From positions 124,001 through 188,000 of the forward strand of contig NZ_QJRF01000064.1 of assembly GCF_013393345.1 (NCBI RefSeq): a stretch of DNA of 64,000 nucleotides, written 5' to 3'. Of the stretch, positions 39,695 through 48,145 are shown piece after piece. The notes under the pieces are model-generated. The model made no database searches. It saw only the letters and a program-made list of their open reading frames with translations, and had not been told where the DNA came from. Source of the DNA: Pseudomonas taiwanensis. GTDB lineage: Bacteria; Pseudomonadota; Gammaproteobacteria; Pseudomonadales; Pseudomonadaceae. How positions within the stretch are numbered: position 1 is the stretch's first letter; each line of letters starts with the position of its first letter. The position numbers were made by a program, and so were the translations under genes.

Positions 39695-40609
39695 TTATGC
39701 TTGCAGCTTGTCCCTGAGGTTGCTTGCCATCGCATCCACGTAGCTGCAGGCTGACGGCTGAATGACCTTGCGGAACAGCTCGACCTGCGGCACTGCCTTG
39801 TTGGCGTAGCGGCACACCAGCACGATCTCCCGCGTGAAGGCCCTGTCGCCAAGCGCGTGCACCCGCGCCGTGGAGCTGCCGCGCGACCAGATTCCGGCAA
39901 AGGGAATGATGGCCACTCCCAGCCCGGTTTCCACCATGCGCACGATGGCATCCAGGTCATCCAGCTCCATCACCTGGTTCACCGGCAGCTTGTGGTCCTT
40001 GAGGAACCGGCCCACCAGTCGCCCGCCGAACGACTTGCTGTCGTAGCGGATGAAGGGGTGGCGTTCGAGCATCTCGGCGATGCCGTCGAAGTGAGTGCCC
40101 GGTGGATGGATCAGCACGAAGGGCTCTTCCAGCACCGTCTCCATGTGCATGTCCTTGGCGAGCGGGAAAGGCGGCTTGATGATTAGCGCCAGGTCCAGGT
40201 CGCCGGCCTCCACCTGGCCGAGCAGGTCGCGTGATACGCCAGGGATCAGCCGAGCCTCCAGCAGCGGTGCGGCCTCCTTGAGGCGCTTGAGGGTTTCCGG
40301 CAGGACGCCGGTCTGCACTGTGCCAATGGCGCCGATATTCAACGCCCCCCGGTACCCCTCCAGGGTTTCCGGCAGGCACATGCGGGCATACAGCTCCAGC
40401 ATTTCCTCCGCCAGCGGTAGCACCCGCTGCCCATTGGCGTTGAGGCTGACCGACTTGGCGGTGCGGTCGAAGAGCTGCATGCCGAGTGCATCTTCCAGGC
40501 TCTTCATCTGTGCGCTGACTGCTGCCTGGGTCAGGCTCACCTGCCGCGCGGCCGCAGAAAAGCTGCCAAGCCTGGCCACCGCCACGAATGTCCTGAGTTC
40601 TCTGATCAC
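39695..40609 (-). CDS. LysR family transcriptional regulator
   Basis: A 304-residue LysR protein beginning at a GTG with the HTH FVAVARLGSFSAAARQVSLT and QAAVSAQMKSLEDALGMQLF, then a ligand-binding domain (LNIGAIGTVQTGVLPETL; ETGLGVAIIPFAG). It is followed by the VOC gene on the same strand and preceded by a repeat-rich gap. A target cannot be assigned from position alone. Confidence 0.9.
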   Translation of the reverse strand: MIRELRTFVAVARLGSFSAAARQVSLTQAAVSAQMKSLEDALGMQLFDRTAKSVSLNANGQRVLPLAEEMLELYARMCLPETLEGYRGALNIGAIGTVQTGVLPETLKRLKEAAPLLEARLIPGVSRDLLGQVEAGDLDLALIIKPPFPLAKDMHMETVLEEPFVLIHPPGTHFDGIAEMLERHPFIRYDSKSFGGRLVGRFLKDHKLPVNQVMELDDLDAIVRMVETGLGVAIIPFAGIWSRGSSTARVHALGDRAFTREIVLVCRYANKAVPQVELFRKVIQPSACSYVDAMASNLRDKLQA

Positions 40610-41014
40610 CGCAGGTTACCTACCCTGGAACTGGTGCGGTCATGCTACCGAAGATGCAGGCGTATGTAGGCTGGGAAGCGCATTTCTTTCCACCTATTCG
40701 GTGTGCGAGTGGGAGCGATTTCAATCGCGAATGAATTCGCTCCCACGAAAAAAGCCTCCAGGACACACACCCTGTGGGGGCGATTTCAATCGCCAAGTGC
40801 GGCGCAGCTGCCCCAACGGATCAACAGGCCGAGCCAGCGGTCCGGTCAGCGAATGAATTCGCCCCCACAAGGTCGGTGGCTATCGTTGGGCTTCGCTGCG
40901 CTCTGACCAACCGACAAGGCGATATGCGTTTCGTAGGATGGGTTGAGGCACGAAACCCATCAGGCGGAGTGGCGGGGGAATCGGACCGTTGGGCTTCGCT
41001 GCGCTCTGACCAAC
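40610..41014. repeat. Dense REP cluster between two LysR genes
   Basis: No gene is visible. Elements in order: a complete palindrome AGTGGGAGCGATTTCAATCG ... GAATGAATTCGCTCCCAC at 40708-40746; TGTGGGGGCGATTTCAATCG with a GCGGCGCAGCTGCCCC side arm at 40772-40819; its inverted partner GCGAATGAATTCGCCCCCAC at 40849-40868; GTTGGGCTTCGCTGCGCTCT at 40888; a GTTTCGTAGGATGGG / CGAAACCCATC hairpin at 40927-40962; and a second GTTGGGCTTCGCTGCGCTCT near 40990. At least four families are stacked here. Confidence 0.82.
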
Positions 41015-41935
41015 CTACGGGGCGTCGTGGGGTTTCTGTGCCAGGCGTTCGCGGCAGAAGTCGACGAACAACTGCGCGGGCTTGGTGAGCTGGCTGCGTT
41101 TGAGGCGGGCGGCAACCAGTCCGGAGGTGGCGACGGGTTCGGTGATGTCGACGGTGACGACTTTCTTGCCGTCGTAGGTGCATTCCGAATGGGGGCGGGT
41201 CACCAGCAGGGAGAAACCGAAACCCTGGCCGACCATGCCGCGCACCATCTCGATGGACGGCGAGCTGAAGACGATATTGGGCGTCAGGCCCAGCTCGTGG
41301 AACAGGCTGACGAAGTAGGTCCGGCTCGGCTGCACATCCAGCAGGATCATCGGCTCCAGGCAGAGATCGCGCAGGGAAACCTGGGCCTGCTTGGCGAAGC
41401 GGTGGTTCTCCGGCAGCAGGGCGTAGGGCTTCTGCGGCGGCATCAGCGGTTCGGTGGCGATGGTGCTGTCCAGGTCGTGCTCGTAGAGGAAGGCGAGGTC
41501 GAAGGTACCGGCGGTCAGGCCTTGTACCAGTTCCTGCTGCTCGCCGTCGCGGATGCGGATGTCCACGCCCGGATACTGCTCACGAAAACCGGCGATCAGT
41601 TGCGGCAGGTAGAGCGGGGCAACCGTTTCGAAGCAGCCGATGTCGATCTGCCCGGCGACGATGTCGTTGTCGGCGAGGGCGTTCTGCTCGAACTCGCGGG
41701 CCACCCGCAGCAGCTCCTGGGCCTTTTCGTAGAAACGCGTGCCGCTGGGTGTCAGGGATACACCCTGGGCGTGATGGCGGATGAATAGCTGCACGCCGAA
41801 GCTCTCTTCCAGGCCCTTGATGGCGGTGGAGATGGACGGCTGGGCGATGTACAGCTTGCGCGAGGCTTCGGCCACGCTGCCGGCCTCCACCGTCGTCACG
41901 AAATACTTGAGTTGTCGCAAGGTATAGGTAGCCAC
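41015..41935 (-). CDS. LysR regulator of the amine-catabolism cluster
   Basis: A 306-residue LysR protein: TLRQLKYFVTTVEAGSVAEA and PSISTAIKGLEESFGVQLF form the HTH, followed by a CysB-like ligand domain (IDIGCFETVAPLYLPQLI; SIEMVRGMVGQGFGFSLLV). The GTG at 41935 is chosen because AGAGGTG lies six bases before it; another GTG at 41965 is possible. It is divergent from the aldehyde dehydrogenase gene. The 230-bp region between has an AT-rich site that recurs before the aminotransferase gene, so it probably controls both halves of the cluster. Confidence 0.9.
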   Translation of the reverse strand: MATYTLRQLKYFVTTVEAGSVAEASRKLYIAQPSISTAIKGLEESFGVQLFIRHHAQGVSLTPSGTRFYEKAQELLRVAREFEQNALADNDIVAGQIDIGCFETVAPLYLPQLIAGFREQYPGVDIRIRDGEQQELVQGLTAGTFDLAFLYEHDLDSTIATEPLMPPQKPYALLPENHRFAKQAQVSLRDLCLEPMILLDVQPSRTYFVSLFHELGLTPNIVFSSPSIEMVRGMVGQGFGFSLLVTRPHSECTYDGKKVVTVDITEPVATSGLVAARLKRSQLTKPAQLFVDFCRERLAQKPHDAP

Positions 41936-42046
41936 GGGCACCTCTGTTGTTGGCCGCCTGCGCACGCGCGGGGTGGCTCTCTGTGCTTGTCGTTATGGGG
42001 TGAACCTTACCCCAGACGGCACCTGCGAGGCCGCTTGGGCTGCCGA

Positions 42047-42086
42047 GTTTTTTCATATGACTCGAGCATATTTTTAATAATTTTCC
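42047..42086 (+). promoter_or_regulatory. AT-rich promoter/operator, copy A
   Basis: GTTTTTTCATAT, then CTCGAG, then CATATTTTTAATAATTTTCC. The ATATG-N7-CATAT part is an inverted repeat with a T-N11-A spacing, as in LysR sites. It lies between the divergent LysR and aldehyde dehydrogenase genes, 80-119 bases before the latter. A related element (copy B) lies at 46526. Confidence 0.6.
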
Positions 42087-42165
42087 TCTGCCGGAAGCTG
42101 GCGCACCATCTGCCTCGACCCGAATAACAAACCGACCGCACAGACGGTCGATCTGGGAGTGCAGC

Positions 42166-43656
42166 GTGTTCGATCTCGGCTATTGGCAGCAGAAAGCTGC
42201 CCGGCAAGCATTCAACGACAAGGCGCTGATCGGTGGCCGTCAGGTGGCGGCCGCTTCCGGCGCAACCTTCGACTCGATCAACCCGGCCACCAACCAGTTG
42301 CTGGCCCGCGTCGCCGCCTGCGGCGAGGCCGAGGTGGACCTGGCGGTCGCCACGGCGCGCCGCGCCTTCAATGAAGGCCCCTGGGCACGCATGGCTCCGG
42401 TGGAGCGCAAGAAGGTGCTGCTGCGCCTCGCCGAGTTGATGATGGCTCACCGCGAGGAATTGGCCCTGCTGGATTCCCTGAACATGGGCAAGCCAGTGAT
42501 GGACGCCTACAACATCGACGTACCGGGCGCCGCCCATGTGTTCGCCTGGTACGGCGAAGCCCTGGACAAGCTCTACGATCAGGTAGCGCCCACCGCCCCC
42601 AATGCGCTGGCTACCATCACCCGCGAAGCGCTGGGCGTGATCGCCGCCGTGGTGCCCTGGAACTTCCCTCTCGACATGGCCGCCTGGAAGCTCGCCCCGG
42701 CCCTGGCCGCCGGCAACAGCGTGGTACTGAAACCTGCCGAGCAGTCGCCGTTCTCGGCTCTGCGCCTGGCCGAGCTGGCCTTGGAAGCCGGGCTGCCGGA
42801 AGGCGTGCTGAACGTGGTGCCGGGCCTGGGCGAGAGCGCCGGCAAGGCCCTTGGCCTGCACCCGGATGCGGATTGCCTGGTGTTCACCGGTTCCACCCAG
42901 GTGGGTAAATACTTCATGCAGTACTCGGCCCAGTCCAACCTCAAGCAGGTCTGGCTGGAATGCGGTGGCAAGAGTCCGAACCTGATCTTCGAGGATTGCC
43001 GCGACCTGGACCTGGCCGCCGAGAAAGCCGCGTTCGGCATCTTCTTCAATCAGGGCGAGGTCTGCTCGGCCAACTCGCGCCTCTACGTGCAACGTTCCAT
43101 TCGCGACGAGTTCATCGAACGCCTGTTGGCCAAGGCCCGCGACTGGATGCCGGGTGATCCGCTGGACCCGGCCAGCCGCGCCGGCGCCATAGTCGACGCC
43201 GGGCAGACCGCGCGCGTCATGGCCTTCATCGAAGGCGCACAGGGCGAGGGCGCACAACTGCTCGCCGGTGGCCGTCGCCTGACCTTCAACGGCTCCAGCA
43301 ACTTCGTCGAACCCACCGTCTTCGCCGACGTGCACAGCGACATGCAGCTGGCGCGGGAAGAGGTGTTCGGGCCGGTGCTGGCCGTCAGTACCTTCGATAC
43401 CGAAGAAGAGGCATTGCGCCTGGCCAACGACAGCGTCTACGGCCTGGCCGCTTCGGTATGGAGCGATGACCTGCATCGCGCCCACAGGGTCGCCCGCGCG
43501 CTCAAGGCGGGAACGGTGTCGGTGAACACGGTGGACGCTCTGGACGTCACCGTGCCCTTCGGCGGCGGCAAGCAGTCCGGCTTCGGCCGCGACCTCTCGC
43601 TGCATTCCTTCGACAAGTACAGCCAGCTGAAGACCACTTGGTTCCAGCTGCGCTGA
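42166..43656 (+). CDS. Aldehyde dehydrogenase (PuuC/KauB-like)
   Basis: A 496-residue NAD(P)-dependent dehydrogenase. The catalytic Cys300 is in FNQGEVCSANSRLYVQ and the general base Glu265 in WLECGGKSPN; PWNFPLDMAAWKLAPAL is the cofactor region. This pattern fits the gamma-glutamyl-gamma-aminobutyraldehyde / 4-guanidinobutyraldehyde group. It starts at a GTG with GGGAG upstream. It heads the first transcript of the cluster and would oxidise the aldehyde produced by the aminotransferase encoded at 46627. Confidence 0.92.
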   Translation: MFDLGYWQQKAARQAFNDKALIGGRQVAAASGATFDSINPATNQLLARVAACGEAEVDLAVATARRAFNEGPWARMAPVERKKVLLRLAELMMAHREELALLDSLNMGKPVMDAYNIDVPGAAHVFAWYGEALDKLYDQVAPTAPNALATITREALGVIAAVVPWNFPLDMAAWKLAPALAAGNSVVLKPAEQSPFSALRLAELALEAGLPEGVLNVVPGLGESAGKALGLHPDADCLVFTGSTQVGKYFMQYSAQSNLKQVWLECGGKSPNLIFEDCRDLDLAAEKAAFGIFFNQGEVCSANSRLYVQRSIRDEFIERLLAKARDWMPGDPLDPASRAGAIVDAGQTARVMAFIEGAQGEGAQLLAGGRRLTFNGSSNFVEPTVFADVHSDMQLAREEVFGPVLAVSTFDTEEEALRLANDSVYGLAASVWSDDLHRAHRVARALKAGTVSVNTVDALDVTVPFGGGKQSGFGRDLSLHSFDKYSQLKTTWFQLR

Positions 43657-43810
43657 GGTCGCACTGACGACCCGGCTGCGTGCTCCTACGGCGCGCGGCC
43701 GCCCACAACAAGAAATCCAATCCCGTGCGTGGTGCACGCATGGGCTCTGGCCTTCTGGCCACGACTGCCTCAGCAACTGATCACAACTTACAAGTAGTGA
43801 GGGAGTTTCC

Positions 43811-44863
43811 ATGCTCAAGTCCTTCCCGTGCATCCGTGCCACCCTCGGTTTCGCTCTGTTGGCCACTGCCAGCGTGCCGGCCCTGGCCCAGTCCTCCAGC
43901 CTCACCGTGATTTCCTTCGGCGGCGCCACCAAGGCCGCTCAGGATGCGGCCTATTTCAAACCCTTCGAACAAAGCGGCGCCGGCAAGGTGGTGGCCGGCG
44001 AGTACAACGGCGAGCTGTCCAAGGTGAAAGCCATGGTGGACATCGGCCAGGTCACCTGGGACGTGGTGGAAGTGGAAAGCCCCGAACTGTTGCGCGGTTG
44101 CGAAGAGGGCCTGTTCGAACGCATGGACCCGGCCGTGCTCGGCGAATCGGCGAGCTACATGCCCGGCACCGTCAGCGAGTGCGGCGTGGCCAGCTACGTC
44201 TGGTCCATGGTGCTGGCCTACAACTCGGACAAGCTGGCCAGTGCGCCCAGTTCCTGGGCGGACTTCTGGGATACCCAGCGCTTCCCTGGCAAGCGCGGCC
44301 TGCGCAAGGGCGCCAAGTACACCCTGGAAGCGGCGCTGCTGGCCGACGGGGTGAAGCGTGAAGACCTCTATAAAGTCCTGGAAACCCCGGATGGCGTGAC
44401 GCGTGCCTTCCGCAAGCTGGATGAGATCAAGCCGCACATCCAGTGGTGGGAGGCCGGCGCGCAGCCGCCGCAGTGGCTGGTGGCCGGCGATGTGGTGATG
44501 TCCGCCGCCTACAACGGTCGCATCGCCGCCGCCCAGAAGGAGGGTTCGAAGCTCGCCATCGTCTGGAACGGCAACCTCTACGACCCGGACCACTGGGCCA
44601 TCGTCCGCGGTAGCCCGAACAAGGCGCTTGCCGAACGCTTCATCGCCTTCGCCAGCCAGGCGCAGACGCAACAGGCGTTCTCCAGCCAGATCCCTTACGG
44701 CCCGGTCCACAAGGACGCTCTGGCCGCCTTGCCCGCCGCCACCCAGGCGCAGTTGCCCACCGCGCCGGCCAACCTGGCCGATGCGCAACTGGTCAGCGCC
44801 GAGTTCTGGGTCAACCACGGCGAAGAGCTGGAAGAGCGCTTCAACGCCTGGGCGGCACGCTGA
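43811..44863 (+). CDS. Periplasmic binding protein, polyamine type (YdcS/PotD-like)
   Basis: A 350-residue exported protein with a signal peptide cut near LAQ (MLKSFPCIRATLGFALLATA ... VPALAQ). LTVISFGGATKAAQDAAYFK and WDVVEVESPELLRGCEEGLF match spermidine/putrescine-type binding proteins. No ABC permease or ATPase gene is beside it; the next gene is a single-chain APC permease. It may serve a distant ABC transporter or work with that permease. A strong hairpin follows the stop. Confidence 0.9.
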   Translation: MLKSFPCIRATLGFALLATASVPALAQSSSLTVISFGGATKAAQDAAYFKPFEQSGAGKVVAGEYNGELSKVKAMVDIGQVTWDVVEVESPELLRGCEEGLFERMDPAVLGESASYMPGTVSECGVASYVWSMVLAYNSDKLASAPSSWADFWDTQRFPGKRGLRKGAKYTLEAALLADGVKREDLYKVLETPDGVTRAFRKLDEIKPHIQWWEAGAQPPQWLVAGDVVMSAAYNGRIAAAQKEGSKLAIVWNGNLYDPDHWAIVRGSPNKALAERFIAFASQAQTQQAFSSQIPYGPVHKDALAALPAATQAQLPTAPANLADAQLVSAEFWVNHGEELEERFNAWAAR

Positions 44864-44877
44864 AATTCGCGTCCCTT

Positions 44878-44897
44878 GGCCGCCGCGCACGGCGGCC
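44878..44897 (+). other. Hairpin between binding protein and permease genes
   Basis: The perfect stem GGCCGCCG / CGGCGGCC has a CGCA loop and starts 14 bases after the stop. It has no T run. Such hairpins often protect the upstream mRNA, giving more binding protein than permease. Confidence 0.6.
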
Positions 44898-45004
44898 GAG
44901 AGCGGCGTGACTGACGGGGACGGCGCAGCCGTATCCCGTACTACCAGGCCCGCCGGCTTCCACGGCCAGGCGGGCGAATAACAAATACAAGATTGGAGAG
45001 TGTC

Positions 45005-46426
45005 ATGAGTGCAAGTGTGTCCGTTCCTGCCCATGCGCAGGCGGAAGCTGGCGGTTTCCGCCGTGTGCTGGGTCTGGGAGCGCTGCTGTCCGTTGCCATC
45101 GGCCTGGTGGTGAGCCAGGGTGTGATGGTGCTGATGCTGCAGGGCGCCGGTTTCTCCGGGTTGGGCTTCATCGTGCCGCTGGGCCTGGCCTATCTGTTGG
45201 CCCTCAGCTATGCGTTTTCCTTCTCCGAACTGTCGTTGATGATTCCTCGCGCTGGCGGCCTGTCCAGCTACACCGAAGTTGCGCTGGGCCACTTCCCGGC
45301 CATCCTGGCCACATTCTCCGGCTACGTAGTGGTCGCCATGTTTGCGCTGTCGGCCGAACTCCTGCTGCTTGACCTGATCGTCGGCAAGGTCTACCCGGGC
45401 GTGTTCCCTCCCTTCAGCGTCGCCTTCGGTGTCCTCGGTCTGTTCACTGTCCTCAACCTCATGGGCATCGACATCTTCGCCAAGCTGCAGACCGCGCTGG
45501 CGGTGGTGATGGTCTTCGTGCTGCTGTTGCTGGGCATTGCCGCCATCGTCGAGGGTGCGCCGAGCGAAACCGCCAGCACCGTGATCCAGGGTGACTGGAA
45601 CCCCATGGGCGCCGGTGTGCTGACCCTCACCGCACTGGCTGTGTGGGGCTTCGTCGGCGCCGAGTTCGTCTGCCCGCTGGTGGAAGAGACCAAACGGCCA
45701 GAGCGCAATATCCCGCGCTCGATGATCATCGGCCTCACGGTGATCTTCCTCACCATCGGCCTCTACTGCCTGGGCGCGCTGTTCATGGTGCCGCAGGAGG
45801 CACTGACCACCGACGCGCTGCCACACTACCTGTTCGCCACCACCGTGTTCGGCAAGGCCGGCGAGCTGTTCCTGGTGATCGCTTCGGTGACCGCCACCTT
45901 CAGTACCCTGAACTCTTCGCTCGCGTCGATTCCGCGCATGCTCTACGGCATGGCGCAGAACGGTCAGGCCTTCCCGATCCTCAAGCGCCTGAGCCCGCGT
46001 GCCCGTACCCCCTGGGTGTCGGTGCTGTTCGTGTCGGCCATCACCGGCCTGCCGATCCTGGTGTTGGGGCAGGACGCCGCTTCGGTCAATCTGTTGCTGT
46101 TGGCCGCCGCGCTGGCCTGGCTGCTGGCCTACATCATCGTCCACCTGGATGTGATCGCCCTGCGTCGCCGCTACCCGGCAATTACCCGTCCGTTCAAGAC
46201 CCCGTTCTATCCGCTGCCGCAGCTCTTCGGCATCGCCGGAATGCTCTACGCCATCTGGTACGCCTCGCCAAGCCCGGACATGACCGGGAAGATCTTCGGC
46301 ATCGCCGGCGTGGTGCTGGGGCTGGTGTCGCTGATCGCCGTGGTCTGGATCAAGGTCGTGATGCGCAAGGACCTGTTCCGTCCCGAACCCCTGGAGCAGG
46401 TCGCCGGCGACGCGGCTGACCGCTGA
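45005..46426 (+). CDS. APC family amino acid/polyamine permease
   Basis: A 473-residue transporter with about 12 membrane segments. The region GALLSVAIGLVVSQGVMVLM is TM1, and PRAGGLSSYTEVALGHFPAI and GFVGAEFVCPLVEETKRPER are family motifs. It resembles PuuP-type or YbeC-like amine permeases. GGAGAG precedes the ATG at 45005. The gene follows the binding-protein gene and is followed by strong hairpins before the second unit of the cluster. Confidence 0.9.
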   Translation: MSASVSVPAHAQAEAGGFRRVLGLGALLSVAIGLVVSQGVMVLMLQGAGFSGLGFIVPLGLAYLLALSYAFSFSELSLMIPRAGGLSSYTEVALGHFPAILATFSGYVVVAMFALSAELLLLDLIVGKVYPGVFPPFSVAFGVLGLFTVLNLMGIDIFAKLQTALAVVMVFVLLLLGIAAIVEGAPSETASTVIQGDWNPMGAGVLTLTALAVWGFVGAEFVCPLVEETKRPERNIPRSMIIGLTVIFLTIGLYCLGALFMVPQEALTTDALPHYLFATTVFGKAGELFLVIASVTATFSTLNSSLASIPRMLYGMAQNGQAFPILKRLSPRARTPWVSVLFVSAITGLPILVLGQDAASVNLLLLAAALAWLLAYIIVHLDVIALRRRYPAITRPFKTPFYPLPQLFGIAGMLYAIWYASPSPDMTGKIFGIAGVVLGLVSLIAVVWIKVVMRKDLFRPEPLEQVAGDAADR

Positions 46427-46461
46427 TTGTTCAATCCGGGGTGTGCCACGCCCCGACCTCA

Positions 46462-46520
46462 CCCGGCGTCTTGCCGGGCCTTGCCCGCCGTGCGCTCCGC
46501 GCCGGTACGCGCGGCGGGCA
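46462..46520 (+). terminator. Double hairpin after APC permease gene
   Basis: CCCGGC-GTCTT-GCCGGG (46462-46478), then a larger stem TGCCCGCCG ... CGGCGGGCA (46482-46520). TTTTTT follows at 46527, which is also the start of promoter copy B. It likely separates the two transcription units of the cluster. Confidence 0.6.
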
Positions 46521-46525
46521 GGGCA

Positions 46526-46564
46526 GTTTTTTCGTATAGCGCGAAGACATATTTAGTATTTTCC
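46526..46564 (+). promoter_or_regulatory. AT-rich promoter/operator, copy B
   Basis: GTTTTTTCGTAT, then GCGCGAAGA, then CATATTTAGTATTTTCC. It matches copy A at 42047 in 11 of the first 12 bases and in the CATATTT...TTTTCC half, with small gaps. It contains a TAT-N11-ATA inverted repeat. It lies 63-101 bases before the aminotransferase gene, suggesting one LysR protein drives both units. Confidence 0.55.
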
Positions 46565-46626
46565 CTGGCCAGCGCCTTCAGCCAGCATCGGTACCACTGA
46601 ATACCGGGACGAGGAGACCCCTAACA

Positions 46627-48009
46627 ATGAACGCTCAATTCCAAGCCCAACGCGAAACCCGTGACTACCAGGCAGCAGATGCGGCCCACCACATCCATGC
46701 CTTCCTCGACCAGAAGGCGCTGAACGCCGAAGGGCCGCGGGTGATCGTTGGCGGCGAGCGCCTCCACCTCTGGGACAACGACGGCAAGCGTTACCTCGAT
46801 GGCATGTCCGGCCTCTGGTGCACCAACCTCGGCTACGGCCGCAAGGACCTCACCGCCGCCGCTACCCGCCAGCTGGAGCAGCTGCCGTACTACAACATGT
46901 TCTTCCACACCACCCACCCGGCGGTCGTGGAACTGTCGGAACTGCTGTTCAGCCTGCTGCCGGGCCACTACAGCCACGCCATCTACACCAACTCCGGCTC
47001 CGAGGCGAACGAGGTGCTGATCCGCACCGTGCGCCGCTACTGGCAGATCCTCGGCAAGCCCGAGAAGAAGATCATGATCGGCCGCTGGAACGGCTACCAC
47101 GGCTCCACCCTGGGCGCCACGGCGCTTGGCGGGATGAAGTTCATGCACGAAATGGGCGGCATGCTGCCGGACATCGCGCACATCGACGAGCCTTACTATT
47201 TCGCCAACGGCGGCGACCTGACGCCGGAAGAGTTCGGCCTGCGCGCCGCCCGACAGTTGGAGGAGAAAATCCTCGAACTGGGCGCCGACAAGGTTGCCGC
47301 GTTCGTCGCCGAGCCCTTCCAGGGTGCGGGCGGTATGATCTTCCCGCCGGAAACCTACTGGCCGGAAATCCAGCGCATCTGCCGCAAGTACGACGTGTTG
47401 CTGTGCGCCGATGAAGTGATCGGTGGATTCGGCCGTACCGGCGAGTGGTTCGCCCACCAGCACTTCGGCTTCGAGCCGGACACCCTGTCCATCGCCAAGG
47501 GCCTGACTTCCGGCTACATCCCCATGGGTGGCCTGATCCTCAGCAAGCGCATGGCTGAAGCCCTGGTGGAGCAGGGTGGTGTGTTCGCCCACGGCCTGAC
47601 CTACTCCGGCCACCCGGTGGCGGCAGCCGTGGCCATCGCCAACCTCAAGGCGCTGCGCGATGAGGGCGTGGTCACCCAGGTGAAGACCGATACCGGCCCG
47701 TACCTGCAACAGTGCCTGCGCGAAGTGTTCGGCAATCATCCGCTGGTGGGGGATATCCAGGGAGCCGGCCTCGTCGCCGCCCTGCAGTTCGCCGAAGACA
47801 AGGCCACCCGCAAGCGCTTCGAGAACGAGAACGACATCGCCTGGCGTTGCCGCACCATCGGCTTCGAGGAAGGCCTGATCATCCGCTCCACCCTCGGCCG
47901 CATGATCATGGCGCCGGCGCTGGTAGCCACTCGCGGCGAGATCGACGAGCTGGTGAGCAAGACGAAAATCGCGGTGGATCGCACCGCGCAGGAACTGGGA
48001 CGCCTCTAA
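46627..48009 (+). CDS. Class III aminotransferase (SpuC-like)
   Basis: A 460-residue PLP enzyme. The PLP lysine is Lys291 in LSIAKGLTSGYIPMGG; TNSGSEANEVLIRTVRRYW and GRWNGYHGSTLGAT are the cofactor and substrate motifs. By eye it is close to SpuC-type polyamine:pyruvate aminotransferases and omega-amino-acid:pyruvate aminotransferases. It would turn a terminal amine into an aldehyde, the substrate of the dehydrogenase at 42166. GAGGAGACC lies upstream of the start. It is the first gene of the second unit. Confidence 0.92.
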   Translation: MNAQFQAQRETRDYQAADAAHHIHAFLDQKALNAEGPRVIVGGERLHLWDNDGKRYLDGMSGLWCTNLGYGRKDLTAAATRQLEQLPYYNMFFHTTHPAVVELSELLFSLLPGHYSHAIYTNSGSEANEVLIRTVRRYWQILGKPEKKIMIGRWNGYHGSTLGATALGGMKFMHEMGGMLPDIAHIDEPYYFANGGDLTPEEFGLRAARQLEEKILELGADKVAAFVAEPFQGAGGMIFPPETYWPEIQRICRKYDVLLCADEVIGGFGRTGEWFAHQHFGFEPDTLSIAKGLTSGYIPMGGLILSKRMAEALVEQGGVFAHGLTYSGHPVAAAVAIANLKALRDEGVVTQVKTDTGPYLQQCLREVFGNHPLVGDIQGAGLVAALQFAEDKATRKRFENENDIAWRCRTIGFEEGLIIRSTLGRMIMAPALVATRGEIDELVSKTKIAVDRTAQELGRL

Positions 48010-48020
48010 GTCCCTGTCGA

Positions 48021-48050
48021 CTGCCCCGGTCCGGATCTGGACCGGGGCAG
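48021..48050 (+). other. Perfect hairpin between aminotransferase and NCS1 genes
   Basis: The 12-bp perfect stem CTGCCCCGGTCC / GGACCGGGGCAG has a GGATCT loop, 11 bases after the aminotransferase stop. It has no T run. It probably tunes mRNA stability within the unit. Confidence 0.6.
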
Positions 48051-48145
48051 CCATTCCCGGATCTGCGCTGACGACGGCGGTGCTTCGGTTTGCTCCGGAC
48101 TGCCGGGGCGGCGCTCATCCCCAAGAAACGAGTGCGAGACCTGGC

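Noticed and set aside
42007-43932. A 641-codon antisense frame over the aldehyde dehydrogenase gene
   Set aside because: Shadow of the dehydrogenase; low complexity and no motif.
43781-46462. An 893-codon open frame antisense to the binding protein and permease genes
   Set aside because: It spans two well-supported genes on the other strand and has no recognisable motif or ribosome-binding site.
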